This document shows, one piece after another, positions 11,506 through 23,245 of a stretch of DNA of 64,000 bases. A program made the position numbers and the translations under genes. Source of the DNA: Bathymodiolus brooksi (Eukaryota > Mollusca > Bivalvia > Mytilida > Modiolidae). The first letter of the stretch is position 1. Each line of letters opens with the position of its first letter. Location of the stretch: NCBI GenBank assembly GCA_963680875.1, contig OY804588.1, positions 80,500,829 through 80,564,828 of the forward strand, in the 5' to 3' direction. The notes beneath the pieces were generated by a model. It made no database searches. It had not been told where the DNA came from and saw only the letters and a list, made by a program, of their open reading frames with translations.

Positions 11506-11995
11506 CTGGATTCTTAGATATATCAGAACAACCCACAATTACCCCCTGTCTTAAATAAGATAAAAATGTTAGATATTTTTTTAACTATCACTGTTTAGTT
11601 TCAGATGTTTTAAGTTTTTATTAAGTTGAGTGTTCTTTTGCTTAGAGCAAAATCTAAAATGCAATACGTTAAATTTATTTATGTATCTGTTTACATAATA
11701 TTGGCACATATCACTATTATATTATATACATAGTAATAATGTTGTATTCTCATTATTGTCTCCCTTGGAACACATCATCTCTGTAATTCAATATTATATT
11801 ATGTATATTAAAGGAATGATTATTATCTTTTATGCAATTTCTATACTTTCTTTGTAAAATGTTCAAATAGTAAATTTTCTTTGATAAATAATAATAATAA
11901 TTATTATTATTATTATTTACCATTACCATGACTTGTCGTCCAGCAACCGTTGTTAAGAATGTGGAAATAAACGTTAGATAATACCGAAGGAGGCT
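11506..11995. other. AT-rich spacer with a palindromic AAT/ATT microsatellite
   Basis: There is no gene. At about 11886-11919 an (AAT)n run passes directly into an (ATT)n run, giving a near-perfect hairpin. Confidence 0.6.
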
Positions 11996-12622
11996 ATCAA
12001 CAATGGACAATCCAGAGAAACTGGCAACAAGACGAAGACAAACAAAACTAAAACACAACACAATATGTGTCGGACACAGAAAACTTAATATTATTCTTAC
12101 TCAACTTCGTAACTCGTATTCCTTTCTAAATTACGATCTATCAAAGGTTAATATAGTAAATGATGCTGCGTGTTCCTGTGGAGCTCCATGGGAAGATGCA
12201 TTCCATTATTTGTTTACCTGTCCTAATTATACTGAAATAAGACGTATTATGATGAACAACTTAAATTGGGTACAGACAAGCGATTTGAATTTGAATCTAC
12301 TAACCCGTGGGTCGGATGATTTAACATACGAAGAAAATACTAATATCATCAAACACGTTTTCAATTTTATTAAATCTTCAAAAAGATTCCTTGTAGTATA
12401 ATTACTCGATAATTATCTACTCTCCAACCTCGTATCCACGCAACACACCTTTTATTAATTCGTTAATTATTTACAATATATCTCTATATGTATTATATGT
12501 ATGCTCAGAATGATCATGATACTATGTGAATTTATTGTATAAATGGGAGAAGACTTCATAAGTTGGTAAAACTTGTGTCCTATCCCTTTTGTTAATTTAA
12601 CAAATAAAATAATCATAAACTA
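11996..12622 (+). mobile_element. 3' end of a non-LTR retrotransposon (LINE)
   Basis: The frame at 12003-12401 encodes about 132 residues typical of the extreme C-terminus of LINE reverse-transcriptase proteins: 'LNIILTQLRNSYSFLN', then 'CSCG', 'ED.FHYLFTCPNY' and R. This gives the C-x-C...H...C metal-binding arrangement found after the polymerase and thumb. No polymerase motifs lie upstream, so the copy is 5'-truncated, as is usual for LINEs. Sequence 12402-12600 is probably the 3' untranslated tail, ending near 'aacaaataaaataatcat'. The ATG at 12003 is a by-product of truncation and not a real start. Confidence 0.8.
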
Positions 12623-13895
12623 AATGTGTCGGACACTACTACACGCAGGTACGAACAACTAACGTAAATAAGACACGAGCCCTCCTACAAACAACTGGAG
12701 GTAAAGACTAACCGAACATCGTTATAGGCACAACTTAATCATCTTGGAATTCAACACATTAACATCTTTAATAACATCTCACTTAATCGTACACAATTAT
12801 GGATGTCAAAGGCATGTTTCTTATTCTGACGTTGTACGAACTCTTATTTGAAACCACACATAGTCCAGCCTGTCCTTATGGTCACCTCTATTAAGTAGTC
12901 ACCTGTATTTAAAGGTCACATTTTTCTTGTCCTGTAATAGAAAATTTCATATGAATTGAACCTCTTTTAAGAGGTCACCTGTCTTGTAAGACCACATTTT
13001 CTCTGTCCCAAAGGTGACCTTATAATACATGTTTGAATGTATATGATCATTACAATATTCCCTGGGTTATCTCTAACTTCAATAGACACCAATTCAGACT
13101 GTGGTGTTAAGCACTTATAACTCAACCCATTCAACTTCATAAATAAATCCGAAGCCTTAAAAATAATTAAAGTCCAATTAGTTTTAGAAACTCACAGTTC
13201 TCATTTCTATCGCATGATTTAACAACAATCTTTATTTTTAATTTATTTACATTGATAGTCAACTATCTACCTGTTTGACGACTTTAAATCACTACAATAT
13301 GTAAGTGCATTGATTCCTCTGTAAATTTCCATTACAAATAATTATTTATAGTGACATGGACTCTACTTCAATGATGGCAGGTAATATTTATTCCTAAATT
13401 GATAAAGTCGAGTGATAGATTGAAATAATGCGACTCAACAAACAAGATTGTTTTAACTGTATAGCATATCTATGTATTTAATGATACAGTAATACATGTA
13501 ATTTTACGTGTTTAAATAAAAGGGGGAGGGGGTCACAAAGAAGAGGGGGTTCCTTAATTAAATGAGAATATGTTCAATAATTGAATAATATCTATATATA
13601 TATATAATTATTTTATCAGAGAAGAATTGAGGGCTGGTGTCCTTAATTAGAGGAGAGATGAATTCCTTTGTTAACGGAATTGTTGGATTTAAGCAATGGG
13701 AGGGGGTACTTACATTAAAGGAGATAAATGTTCATTGATGAACGAAAACAAGATTTGTTTGATCAAGGAAAAGACGATTAATTTATCAAAGGTGAGATGG
13801 GAATCCTTGATTATGACACAGGTGATTTAGAAATCAAACAGGAGATTGGATACCTTGATTAAAGGGAACGGTAGCAGTCTTTGCTCTGTTGTTGA
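12623..13895. other. Repeat-rich spacer without genes
   Basis: No coding signal. Around 12880-13030 there are two related stretches ('agtcacctgtatttaaaggtcac' type, reading 'aggtcacctgtcttgtaag' the second time) of a short dispersed repeat. From 13235 to 13870 the sequence resembles 8640-9310, including 'tacctgtttgacgactttaa' and several 'ttaaaggaga'-like phrases, so an old copy of the array unit extends here without a cGLR gene. Confidence 0.5.
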
Positions 13896-14830
13896 CTTTT
13901 ATATAGTTCAAGATGGCAGGTAACACTTTATTGGTTTTATCTAATATTTAGACGAGATCTTCAGATAGTTTAGGTTGGCATGTAACAATTTACTGGTTTT
14001 ATCTAGTATTTAGACTTTAAGATCGTTTAACATGGCAGGTAACACTTTAGTGGTTTTATCTAATTTGAAGACTAGAATTTCAGATAGTTCAAGATGGAAG
14101 GTAACAATTTAGTAGTTGTATCTAGTACTTAGACTGGACATTCAGATAGCTCAAGATGGCAGGTAAGAATTTACTCGTTTTATCTAGTATTTAGATTACA
14201 CTTTCAGATAGTTCTAGATGTCAGATAACACGTAGCTGGTTTTATTTAGTATTTAGACTAGACCCTCAGATAGTTAAAGATGGCATGTAACACTTTAATG
14301 GTTCTAGTATTTAGACTAGACTTTCAGATAGTTCAAGATGGCAGATAACAACTTCCTGGTTCTATTTAGTACTTAGACTAGACCCTCAGATAGTTAAAGA
14401 TGGCATGTAGCACTTTAATGGTTCTAGTAATTAGACTAGACTTTCAGATGGTTCAAGATGTCAGATACCACTTAACTTGTTTTATCTAGTATTTAGACTA
14501 GACTTTCAGATAGCTCAAGATAGCAGGTAACAATTTAGTGGTTTTATCTAGTACTTAGACTGGACATTCAGATAGCCCAAGATGGCAGGTCAGACTTTAG
14601 TGGTTTTATCTAGTATTTAGACTGGACTTTTAGATATTTCAAGATGTCAGGTAGCAGTTTACTGGTTGTTTCTAATATTTAGACCAGATTTTCAGTTCGT
14701 TCAAGATGGCAGGTAACTCTTAACTGGTTTTATCTTGTATTTAGACCAGACTTTCAGATGGTTCAAGTTGACAGGTAAAACAACCATTACTGGTTTTATT
14801 TAGTATTAAGACTATACTGAAGTCGTATCG
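13896..14830. repeat. 62-bp minisatellite, array 1
   Basis: About 15 imperfect units of 61-62 bp, each with 'caagatggcaggtaacactt', 'tggttttatctagtatttag' and 'actttcagatagttc'. A second block of the same unit lies at 16455-16895, so the array was split or two arrays arose. Confidence 0.9.
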
Positions 14831-15164
14831 AGATTTTTAACTACTGGCTGTTATAGATAGCAAATTGTTTCTTTTATATTGAATATTTCCCAGTGTCTAT
14901 ATTAGTATCCCCTCTTCTTCTGTCATTGAAAAACCTCATCGGAGGTACTATGGTTAAAATAAGACTGCTGTAACTGTAGACAGCTAGCATGAGAATAAGA
15001 CATAATACTCCATATAATTCACTAGTTGAGTGTGTAATCTCAGAAATATGTTGTTTTGATATGAAATCGATCACAGTGTATCTCTATACCTTCATGTTTC
15101 ATATTATTTGAACCAGTTGCACGTCACTCGGCCTCTACGAAAATGTGTTTAATTTTGATTTGTG

Positions 15165-15421
15165 ATTTTTGGTGTTTTAACGCCACTTTCAACAATATTT
15201 CAGCTATATCATGGCTACCAGTTTTAGTGGTGGAGGAAGCCGAGTACCCGGAGAGAACTACCGACCATGGGCAAGCAACTAGTAAGCTTTATCACTTGCG
15301 GCTGCGAGTCTAGTGCATCGTTTTTGTAATTTACAAAGCCGGGCGCGAACCAACGCGTATTGGTGATAGGCTTGTATGAGTTGTTAGATCCAGCGACCTA
15401 GCTCACTGAGCCACCCGGGCC
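15165..15421 (-). repeat. tRNA-derived SINE, nearly complete
   Basis: It begins 'ttaacgccactttcaacaat', runs through 'tttcagctatatcatggc', 'ggtggaggaagcc', 'gtacccggagagaac' and 'tatcacttgcggc'. It ends in a minus-strand tRNA-like head: A-box-like 'gggtggctcagtgagc' and B-box-like 'ggttcgcgcccgg'. It is one of the best-preserved copies. Confidence 0.85.
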
Positions 15422-16454
15422 CAGAAAGTGTGTTTATTTTCTTATGAAGAGTATATGTAATAATAATGTGTTATAATACGGACAGTCAAAGTGATGGAGT
15501 ATTAAATTCTCCCTCTTTAAATCTTCCGAATTTAATTAATTTCTAATCTAATATAAGAGACAAGACCTGAATTAGGCTTGTTTGCTCGCAGTAACTTTCG
15601 GATATTTTCTTTGCGAAACAATCTTCATTAAAAAATACAAACAAAAGCATCAATATAGATGTCATACAATTGTACCTAAATAAAATATTCCCTGTAATAT
15701 AGTAAGCAGAACGTACCAACACTTGAAGCTACTGAGAGCGTCTCGATAATAATTATACATGTATCAGCTATTTACAGCTCAGTGACAACCTGTCCATATT
15801 ATCGCCAAAAACTGTCCCGTGCATTATAAATTTCCAAATCAAACAGATCTTACAGACTTCACAAATCAGTTTTATTCTAAGAAGAAAACATTGAAACTAT
15901 AAAGAGAAATCCCATATTACCGAAATAGAAATACATTGTGTTATAACATGAAACCCTCCATATTTTACAAATTATGCAAATGTAATATATACATATTCGA
16001 ATCTACTAACACTGTGTACCTCCAACTTTAGATTTTACTTATTTCGGGATTTTTTGGACACATTTGTGGCAACTACATTTCAGTGCCAACCAAAGCAAAA
16101 TGTAGTTATAATATTTAAAAAAAAAATATATTTAAATAAACTTAACCTTCTTGACCCTATCACGTGTTTAGTCTTTAAGACGTTCTATTAAGTCAGATAC
16201 TACTTTATTGATTAACCATTTACATTAAGCGTAACAGACCACAACTATAATACAATAATTGTTTTGATAGATCGCTGCATTGATAACACACAATCTTTTA
16301 TATATTCCTTATTTAATTAAAGGTACCTTATATGTAATAATAGACAAGCAATTGTCATCTTTGAACTTTAAATCTGATAAAATTGTTTAGCGATCGTTAC
16401 AATATATAGCCTTATATGTATGGGAAATATTTATTACATATAGATCTTCATAAC
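15422..16454. other. AT-rich spacer
   Basis: I see no gene, RNA or repeat that I can name in this stretch. Confidence 0.5.
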
Positions 16455-16895
16455 GATTTAGACAGGACTTTAATATAGTTGAAGATGGCAGCTAACAATT
16501 TACTGGTTTTATCTAGTATTTAGGCCAAACTTTCAGATAGTTCAAGATGACAGGTAACACTTTAATGTTTTTACCCATTATTTATACCAGACTCTTAGAT
16601 AGTTCAAGATGGCAGGTAACTATTTACAGGTTTTATCTAGTATTCAGACCAGACGTTCAAATAGTTCAAGATGGCAGGTAACACTTTATTGGTTTTATAT
16701 ATTATTTAGACTAACCTCTCATATTGTTCAAGATGGCAGGTAACTATTTACTCGTTATATCTAGTATTTACACTAGACTTTTAAATAGTTCAAGATATCA
16801 GGTAACACTTTAATGGTTTTATCCATTATTTAGACTAGACTTTCAGAAGGTTCAAGATGACAGGTAACACTTTACTTATTTTATCTAATATTTAA
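16455..16895. repeat. 62-bp minisatellite, array 2
   Basis: About 7 units of the same consensus as 13896-14830 ('gttcaagatggcaggtaaca' followed by 'ttatctagtatttagac'). Confidence 0.9.
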
Positions 16896-17880
16896 AGTAA
16901 TATTACACCAATTTTGGGTGAAGAAAATGTTTCCCTGAAAATTCAATTTGCAATACGGCGGTACCTTTACTAAGCTATTTATGCATGTTTCAAGGTCGTA
17001 ATATGTTCCCAACAACTAGAAATCTGCAAATCCGTGTGCATGTTTATCGTTCTCGCCATTATTGTGGAGACTGCTTAACTTTCGGTTGCTTTGTTCCGAT
17101 GATTGCCGATCATGGCCTCGTGAAGAGATGTTTTGGTCCGATGATTGCCGATCGTGACCTCGTGAAGAAAAGATAAACGGGTGTGGTCGATTTGCGTTTA
17201 AATTATCTCCCTTTTTGAAACCTGGCTTTCAAAGGTAGACATTTATAAGGCTATTTGTAATATATTTATCGTATTTAAACATTGACAACCTTCTTCAAAT
17301 AAAATATGCTAAGAAATTTGCAGAATTAATATAATAACCATAACATTGTCAAGGTGACGAATGTTTTATATAATGCTTAATGTTTACATTTTCAACTCGT
17401 TCAAAGAACCATTGGCTATTAAGAGTATAGCCTACTTAGTATAACTTTTAAATATACATCTATATAATCTAATAAAAATTAAAAGTTAATTAATGATAGA
17501 ACTATTCGAAATTCTATATTAAATGTTTTCTTAGGGGCGCAATTTCTCATTGAGAAACTCGTCGTCAAAATCTATACCATTGTCATTCAACTCGTTCAAC
17601 GAATCATTGACGATTAATAGTATGGTATACTTAGTATAACTTTTGATCCTTCTTCTATAGGAGTAGTACCCAATCTATTTGTTTTTTGGGATAACTTAAA
17701 ATGGGAGACTAAATTTGGTTAATTTACGGCGTTAAATTTTGATTAGCTTTAACCACAGAATGCTTTAAAATACATGTATAAACTTTTAGTTAGCTGCTCA
17801 CCACAGCATGTTTTTCTGGGTTGATTTTTTTCATTCGAGCCTCAGTGCTACCTAGGTGAATTAACGTGTGTAAGCCAAGA
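16896..17880. mobile_element. Probable non-autonomous element, shared with 52.7-53.6 kb
   Basis: A short duplication ('tccgatgattgccgatc...ctcgtgaaga') lies at 17094-17170. From 17173, 'acgggtgtggtcgatttgcg' onwards, the sequence matches 52725-53030. The stretch 17590-17875 matches 53395-53640 in reverse complement. The phrase 'cattggctattaa...gtat.gcctacttagtataactttt' occurs at 17410 and in variant form at 17600. At 52990 and 53590 the same phrase forms an inverted pair. The pattern fits a DNA-transposon-like element with inverted ends, with no transposase present. Confidence 0.5.
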
Positions 17881-19612
17881 TGGGTGTGTGTGTGTGTGTT
17901 TGTGGGAGCAGGGGCTGGGGGTGACAGTTCAAGATGTAGAATCGTGAACATGGTCAATTATAGAATAAACGTGGGTAATTCAATGTGTGTGTGTGTGTGG
18001 GTGTGTTATTGATGTGTTATCTATCTGTGTTAATCTTTTAGTTACAAATATACCATATTATAGATGTTGTACTGATCTGGATGATACGATACATTGTATG
18101 TAATAATATTTCTTAACAATTTATCCCGTGTGATAAAATGAATTCAGGAATGGAAATACTTGTCATAACAAAATTCACCGATAACTAAACGGTGTTGAAA
18201 TTAAGCTATTGATGATTTTCAATTTAATGGCATTTTGATTTTAGCCACTTAAGATAAAAAGTAATCAATAACCATGTGTCAATTGCACCAGAATTACTTT
18301 TAATCTGTTTCACTGGAAGACGACAAATTACAAAAGTCAAGGTCGATAGATGGTCGTCCTTAGTATATTTTCAGGAAAAAAATATATGTCAAGAAACAAT
18401 GCGAGTATTTTTATATGTATCCACCACGGTCTTGTATAAATACATGACATCACTTAGGAATGGTGATAACAAAACGTAGATATTAAATTCAGTTCGCACG
18501 ACGCGTTTCTGGAATAACCGTTATCAGGTACGCTCAACATCGAAAGTTTACTAATTTGTTCGACAATACGCAGGTGCGAATTAAAATATATCATATATCG
18601 ACCTCAAAGTGAACAAACGCAATCCACAATATCAAAATATTGCTGAAATAACAAACGCGTTTCTGGAAGCATGACGGTGATTCCCAAAAAATAGGCTTCT
18701 TTGCCTAGTTCGCGGATTGTATAGGCAAGAGCGTGAACTTTGGCTTAAGCGTGGTTGCTTTGCTCGCTACTGAGTAAATGTGCACGATAAGGCTCCTTAT
18801 TACATTCGTTCAAAAGCTCTGAAAAAACGTTTTATACAGACAAGTTTCGTTTTATTACAAGACCATTATACAATTAACGTGGGGATGATAGTTCAAGATG
18901 TAGAATTGTTAACATGGTGAATCAATGTTTGTAATCTAGGGTGTGTGTATGGGGGGGGGGGGGGGGGGTGGGGAGTGAGGGTTCAAGATGTATAATCGTG
19001 AACATGGTGAATTTATGTGTGTAATTTAAGGTGTGTGTGTGGGGGGGGGGGGGGGGGTGAGGTTTCAAGATGTAGAATCGGGAACATGGTGAACTAATGT
19101 TTGTAATTTAAGGTGTGTGTGCGTTGGGGCAGGGGACGGGGTGTTAATACAAAAAATAGATTCGTCAAAATGGTGAATAAACGTACGTAATTTAAGGTGT
19201 GTGTGGGGAGATGATGGTTCAAGATTTAAAATCGTGAACATGGTGCATTAACGTGTGTAATTTAAGGTGTGAGTGTGGGGGGCAGTGATAGTTCAAGTTG
19301 TATAATCGTGTACATAATCGTGTACATGGTGAATTAACGTGTGTAATTTAAGGTTTGTGTATGTGTTTGGGTGGGGGTGATAATTCAAGATATAGAATCG
19401 TAAACATGGTGAATTAACGTGTGTAATTTAATGTGTGTGTGTGGGGAGGTTATAGTTCAAAATGTGGAACGTGCAAATGGTGAATTTTTACGCGTGTATG
19501 TGGGTGGGTGGGGAATATATTTCAAGATGTAGAATTGTGAACATGGTGAAATAACGTGTGTGATTTAATGTGTGTAGGGGGGAGGGTGGGGTTCATGATG
19601 TAGAATTTTTAT
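17881..19612. repeat. About 90-bp GT-rich minisatellite, interrupted
   Basis: Units carry 'gttcaagatgtagaatcgtg', 'aacatggtgaattaacgtgt' and 'gtaatttaaggtgtgtgtg' followed by a variable G run. Copies occur at 17920-18010 and then from 18880 to 19612. Long G homopolymers lie near 18951-18969 and 19041-19057. The gap 18010-18880 holds unrelated sequence, including a possible Tc1-like remnant near 18600-18790. Confidence 0.85.
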
Positions 19613-20322
19613 TTAAAAAATACAGTTTAGCAACAATAACAAACTTTTGGATAAAAAAATAAAGGTATGACAAAGAAAAAGGTGGGTAAAGTTATACGAA
19701 GAGCTTTGCTTTCATTTTGTTGGTTAAGTATTTCCCGTAATATTACTGAACGAGTGACATATTATGTGCTTAAATAAAAGAGAAAGAGAGAGTTCTTATA
19801 TTAAAGAAAAGGTTCAATAATTAATGGGATTTATTTATTTATAAAAGACAGTTTTCCTTAATACCTTTGGACTTTGGCTCTCGGAGCTATGTTGTGGTTT
19901 TATTTCCCTTTAATATGTCGTTACAAGTCCTCATAATTATATCCTAGAAAATTAGCAACTAGATATCATCATTTTTGTTTGTATTACAACACGAAAATTA
20001 TGAAAATAAGGGTTAAAAATACCATGCACATATCTGATTGTTTTTACAGTTAGAATATATGAGACATAATATATAATTTTCCAGCTCCCATATGTAGATA
20101 ATCAATTAAATTAAGCTCAAGAATAACAGGCAACTGTTTTGACGTATAACCATCACAAGTTTGCACATGTTGAAAGGCAGTGCATTTAAGAGATGCGTGC
20201 TTCACAATTGTATTACCGCTTTACTGATATTAACATATAATTATCATTACTAATCACTAGAGCAACATATTTTATTTGACTTAGGTAATTGACAACCCAC
20301 TTATAATTGGTTTATATTGTAG
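19613..20322. promoter_or_regulatory. 5' flank and upstream block of cGLR-B
   Basis: The last 200 bases are shared with copies A, C, E and F: 'ataacaggcaactgttttga', 'cacaagtttgcacatgttga', a TATA-like 'catttaag' at 20183-20190, then 'caacccacttataattggtt' and the acceptor AG at 20321-20322. The conserved block probably holds the promoter and the 5' exon. No in-frame ATG joins directly onto the big exon: a TAA at 20304-20306 closes the frame. Confidence 0.5.
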
Positions 20323-22235
20323 AAGATATCCATTCACGTGACACATCTTTATCGTTGTATCGTTATGTATGTCATCACGTTGTTGGTACCGAGGAAACAG
20401 TGAAGACAAGAATACTGTTAAATGCAATCGACGATAATCTGTTCCATAGTAAAATGTTTAAGTATATAACAAGTGGAAGCTTTGGTGAAGGTCTAGAGAT
20501 GAAGGGGAGCGACATAGATATTATGCTTGTGTTTAAAGGGGTATATCTCTATGAGGATATAAGTAGTGCACGTGTTAATTCGACTGATACTTGTGTTGCT
20601 ATAGAGATGAAGGATACCAAACTCGGTTTTACACGTCTGCGGCTCCTTCATTGTAATAATAATGATATTTTAAAAATGTGTACAAAAGTTGGAAATGATT
20701 TGTATTTGTCTAATCAGTTATGTAAATCAAGGTACATTGGCATATCCAAAGGAACTGATGAAGTTCATGGACCGTGCTTAACAGACAAAGATGGTTTGTT
20801 AGACATTGCATTCACCTTGCATTCAAGACAATGGATATCAATCGCTAACCAATGGGTAACAAGATCTAATTGTTCATGGCCTAGTAGTGATGTAGAGTCA
20901 CAGATAATAGATCACGGTGTTCTGTTTGTTCCTATCGGTTCTAAAGGATCCAAGAACGAACACATCGAATGGCGTATATCATTCTCTGTCGGTGAAAAAC
21001 TATTGATATATTCTTTAACTCATACACAATTACTCTGCTATGCTTTGATGAAAATTTTGATCAAAGACGTAGTTAACAGGGACAGCCGCTGTAAAGATTT
21101 AATTTGTTCATTTTATATCAAAAATATAATATTTTGGATATCAGAAGAAATACCGTTATCAATATGGCGACCCGAAAACCTCATTTCCTGTTTCCTGAGA
21201 TGTTTCAAAAGACTCATCTATTGTCTTGAATATCGAATCTGTCTTCATTACTTTATTCCTAAAATAAATATGTTTGAGGATAAAATAAACGAACAGGAAC
21301 GAGAACTATTACTGGGACATTTAAATGCATTATGGAGTTACGGTTGGCGTAGTGTCCTCCTGTCAGAACAATTATCTATGTTTACAATACTACAGCATCA
21401 TATATATAATAATACTGAAGTACAAGCAGCATATATCAAATGTATGTTATGTTCTCGAACTGTTACTTTGGATAGAATACTTGATATACAATCATACAGA
21501 AAAGCACTTCACTTCATTCGTCAGTCTCCGGGATTGAAATCTTATTATCGTTATTTCATGAGCATGATATGCAATGTGGCAGTAGAAAGTGAACATGTCG
21601 TTAGTGTGAATAGAAACAAAGACAAATACAAACAATACCGAAGACGTCTCTGTTACCTTACACAGAGCATACATCATGACGTTGTGTCTGGTTGGCTAAA
21701 GTTGGCCTCGTTTTACTACCAGATGAAGCAATATAATACTGCTATTTATGTTATATCTTATGCATTATCAAAGTGTACACCAGAAAAAGTATACTATCAA
21801 GAAAACTTAACGGATTGGCAATACGAATTAATTAAAACAAGAACGGTACAAAGCTTAGGCATAACAAACATATTAAAATTGTTACATGTTAGAGATGTTA
21901 TTTTCATGGAACAATCTACATTGATTCCTGAAGAAATAGAATTAGAAGTTGTCAATTGTTGCTATTCAATACCACCTGTAGTATACTCACATTTCTTACT
22001 ATTTCTGTGCCATTTACACTTAAACAATGTAAATCAGTGCTATTATTCACTTAGAGATCTACAACTCACCATATCAGGGGATTATTTTATACTGGATCGC
22101 ATACAAAGATCTATTTCATACAACTGTCTAGGAGTAGCTTATCAACTTATTGGAAAACGTGAATTAGCTGAACGTGCGTTTCGTCAGGCTATAGCAATTG
22201 ATCCTACAGAAAATTGTGCTTCACAAAGACTATAA
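20323..22235 (+). CDS. cGLR-B: intact Mab-21/cGAS-like receptor with TPR-like C-terminus
   Basis: This large exon is open for about 636 codons. The predicted enzyme belongs to the Mab-21/cGLR nucleotidyltransferases, which on ligand binding make nucleotide second messengers that usually act through STING in the cytosol. Visible motifs are the GSFGEG loop, the metal-binding pair SDID (Asp codons 20511 and 20517), and the third Asp (20802) before 'IAFTLHSRQW'. The Mab-21 helical domain follows ('EWRISFSVGEK', 'THTQLLCYALMKIL', 'HYFIPKINMFED'). The last third is helical with TPR-like repeats: 'GWLKLASFYYQMKQYNTA' and, near the end, 'SYNCLGVAYQLIGKRELAER'. This tail makes the protein longer than vertebrate cGAS. 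The exon opens at an acceptor in phase 1 and has no usable ATG near its start, so a small upstream exon is needed. The stop is TAA at 22233. Sensing ligand and product are unknown. Confidence 0.88.
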
Positions 22236-22697
22236 ATTACTGATATGGCTCATTATAATCAAAACAATAGATAGCTAGCATATTTGTAAACTTAATGCGT
22301 AACGACTTCTATGGACATTTTTAAAATAATTAATTCGTGTATCGTTTACTGACAGGTACATATTATTTTATTATGTAATGTAAATATTTCATAATTTCAC
22401 TACCAAAAGTTGTTTTCATTTATGGAAAATTAAAAAAACAAAACAAGTTGATATTAATTTTCAATAGGATGCTGAGGTTGTATTATGTTATCGATCTGTC
22501 CTTGTTGTCTTCGTTGTCCTTGTGTTTGCTGTCCCAGTCGTCGTTGTTGTTGTCATCGTCGGTCTGTCGAAACCATTGATTTCTGAACGTGTAAGACACA
22601 TATTATTGTCAACGAATAATGCTTGAGGGTGATTTAAGGTACTGTGTATAGCCCTACCCATTTCCAAACAAGAGGCCTGAGTGTGCAATATTGTGAT
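22236..22697. other. 3' flank of cGLR-B
   Basis: It resembles the 3' flanks of the other copies. A trinucleotide-rich stretch ('gttgtcttcgttgtccttg' and 'gtcgttgttgttgtcatcg') lies at 22498-22565, equivalent to those at 55630-55742 and 63775-63850. No gene. Confidence 0.55.
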
Positions 22698-22969
22698 TTG
22701 ATTTGATTTTTGGGGTTTTAACGCCACTTTCAGCAATATTTCAGCTATATCATGGCGACCAGTTTGGGTGGTGGAAGAAGCCGGAGTTCCCGGAGAGAAC
22801 CACCGACCATGGGCAAGTAACTGGTAAACTTTATCACTTGCGGCTCCGAATCGAGTGCACCCTTTTTGTAATACACAAAACCGGGCGCGAACCCACGCCG
22901 TATTGGTGATAGGCTTGTATGAGTTGTTAAATAATCCCACGACCTAACTCATTGAGCCACCCGAGCCCT
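22698..22969 (-). repeat. tRNA-derived SINE, nearly complete
   Basis: It has the same layout as 15165-15421: 'aacgccactttcagcaatat', 'tatcatggcgaccagttt', 'gttcccggagagaaccaccg'. The minus-strand tRNA head has B-box-like 'gggttcgcgcccgg' and A-box-like 'gggtggctcaatgag'. Confidence 0.85.
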
Positions 22970-23117
22970 TTGTAATATTGTGTGTGTTTTCTGTTTTTGT
23001 ACGTGGAGTTTTGATTGTTTGTCTGATTTTAATGGCGTTTTCGCAATGAATGCCACGTATTTTTATCGAAATAAAAAAGTCCACAACGGGAAATTTCAAA
23101 TTTATAATATCTTTTAA

Positions 23118-23245
23118 GGTTAGGTTAGGGCTACGGTTTTTAATGCCATTTTCATCAATATTTCAGTTATATCGTGGAGGTTGCTTTTACCCAAAGAAAA
23201 CCATTGACATGTCGCAAATCACTGACACTCTTTATCACAGGAAGC
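23118..23245 (-). repeat. SINE fragment
   Basis: It keeps the core only ('catcaatatttcagttatat', 'cgcaaatcactgacactctt') and lacks a tRNA head. Confidence 0.65.

Noticed and set aside
15320..15421. A functional tRNA gene on the minus strand
   Set aside because: A- and B-box-like elements belong to the SINE head; the cloverleaf is not complete and the sequence continues into the SINE body.
18600..18790. A second Tc1-type transposase remnant
   Set aside because: Only short phrases resemble the 3' part of 9311-9887 ('acgcaatccacaatatcaaa', 'tttgctcgctactga'); too weak to call without an alignment.
20295..20322. A very short intron of about 40 nt (ttag/gtaattgac...ttgtag) directly before the exon
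   Set aside because: The GT is not conserved in copies A, E and F, and the sequence before it has no in-frame ATG in copies B and C.
20323..22235. A bacterial CD-NTase (CBASS) origin for the GS...DxD enzymes
   Set aside because: The sequence has Mab-21 helical motifs, splice acceptors, SINEs and LINE remnants and no operon partners; it is animal DNA.
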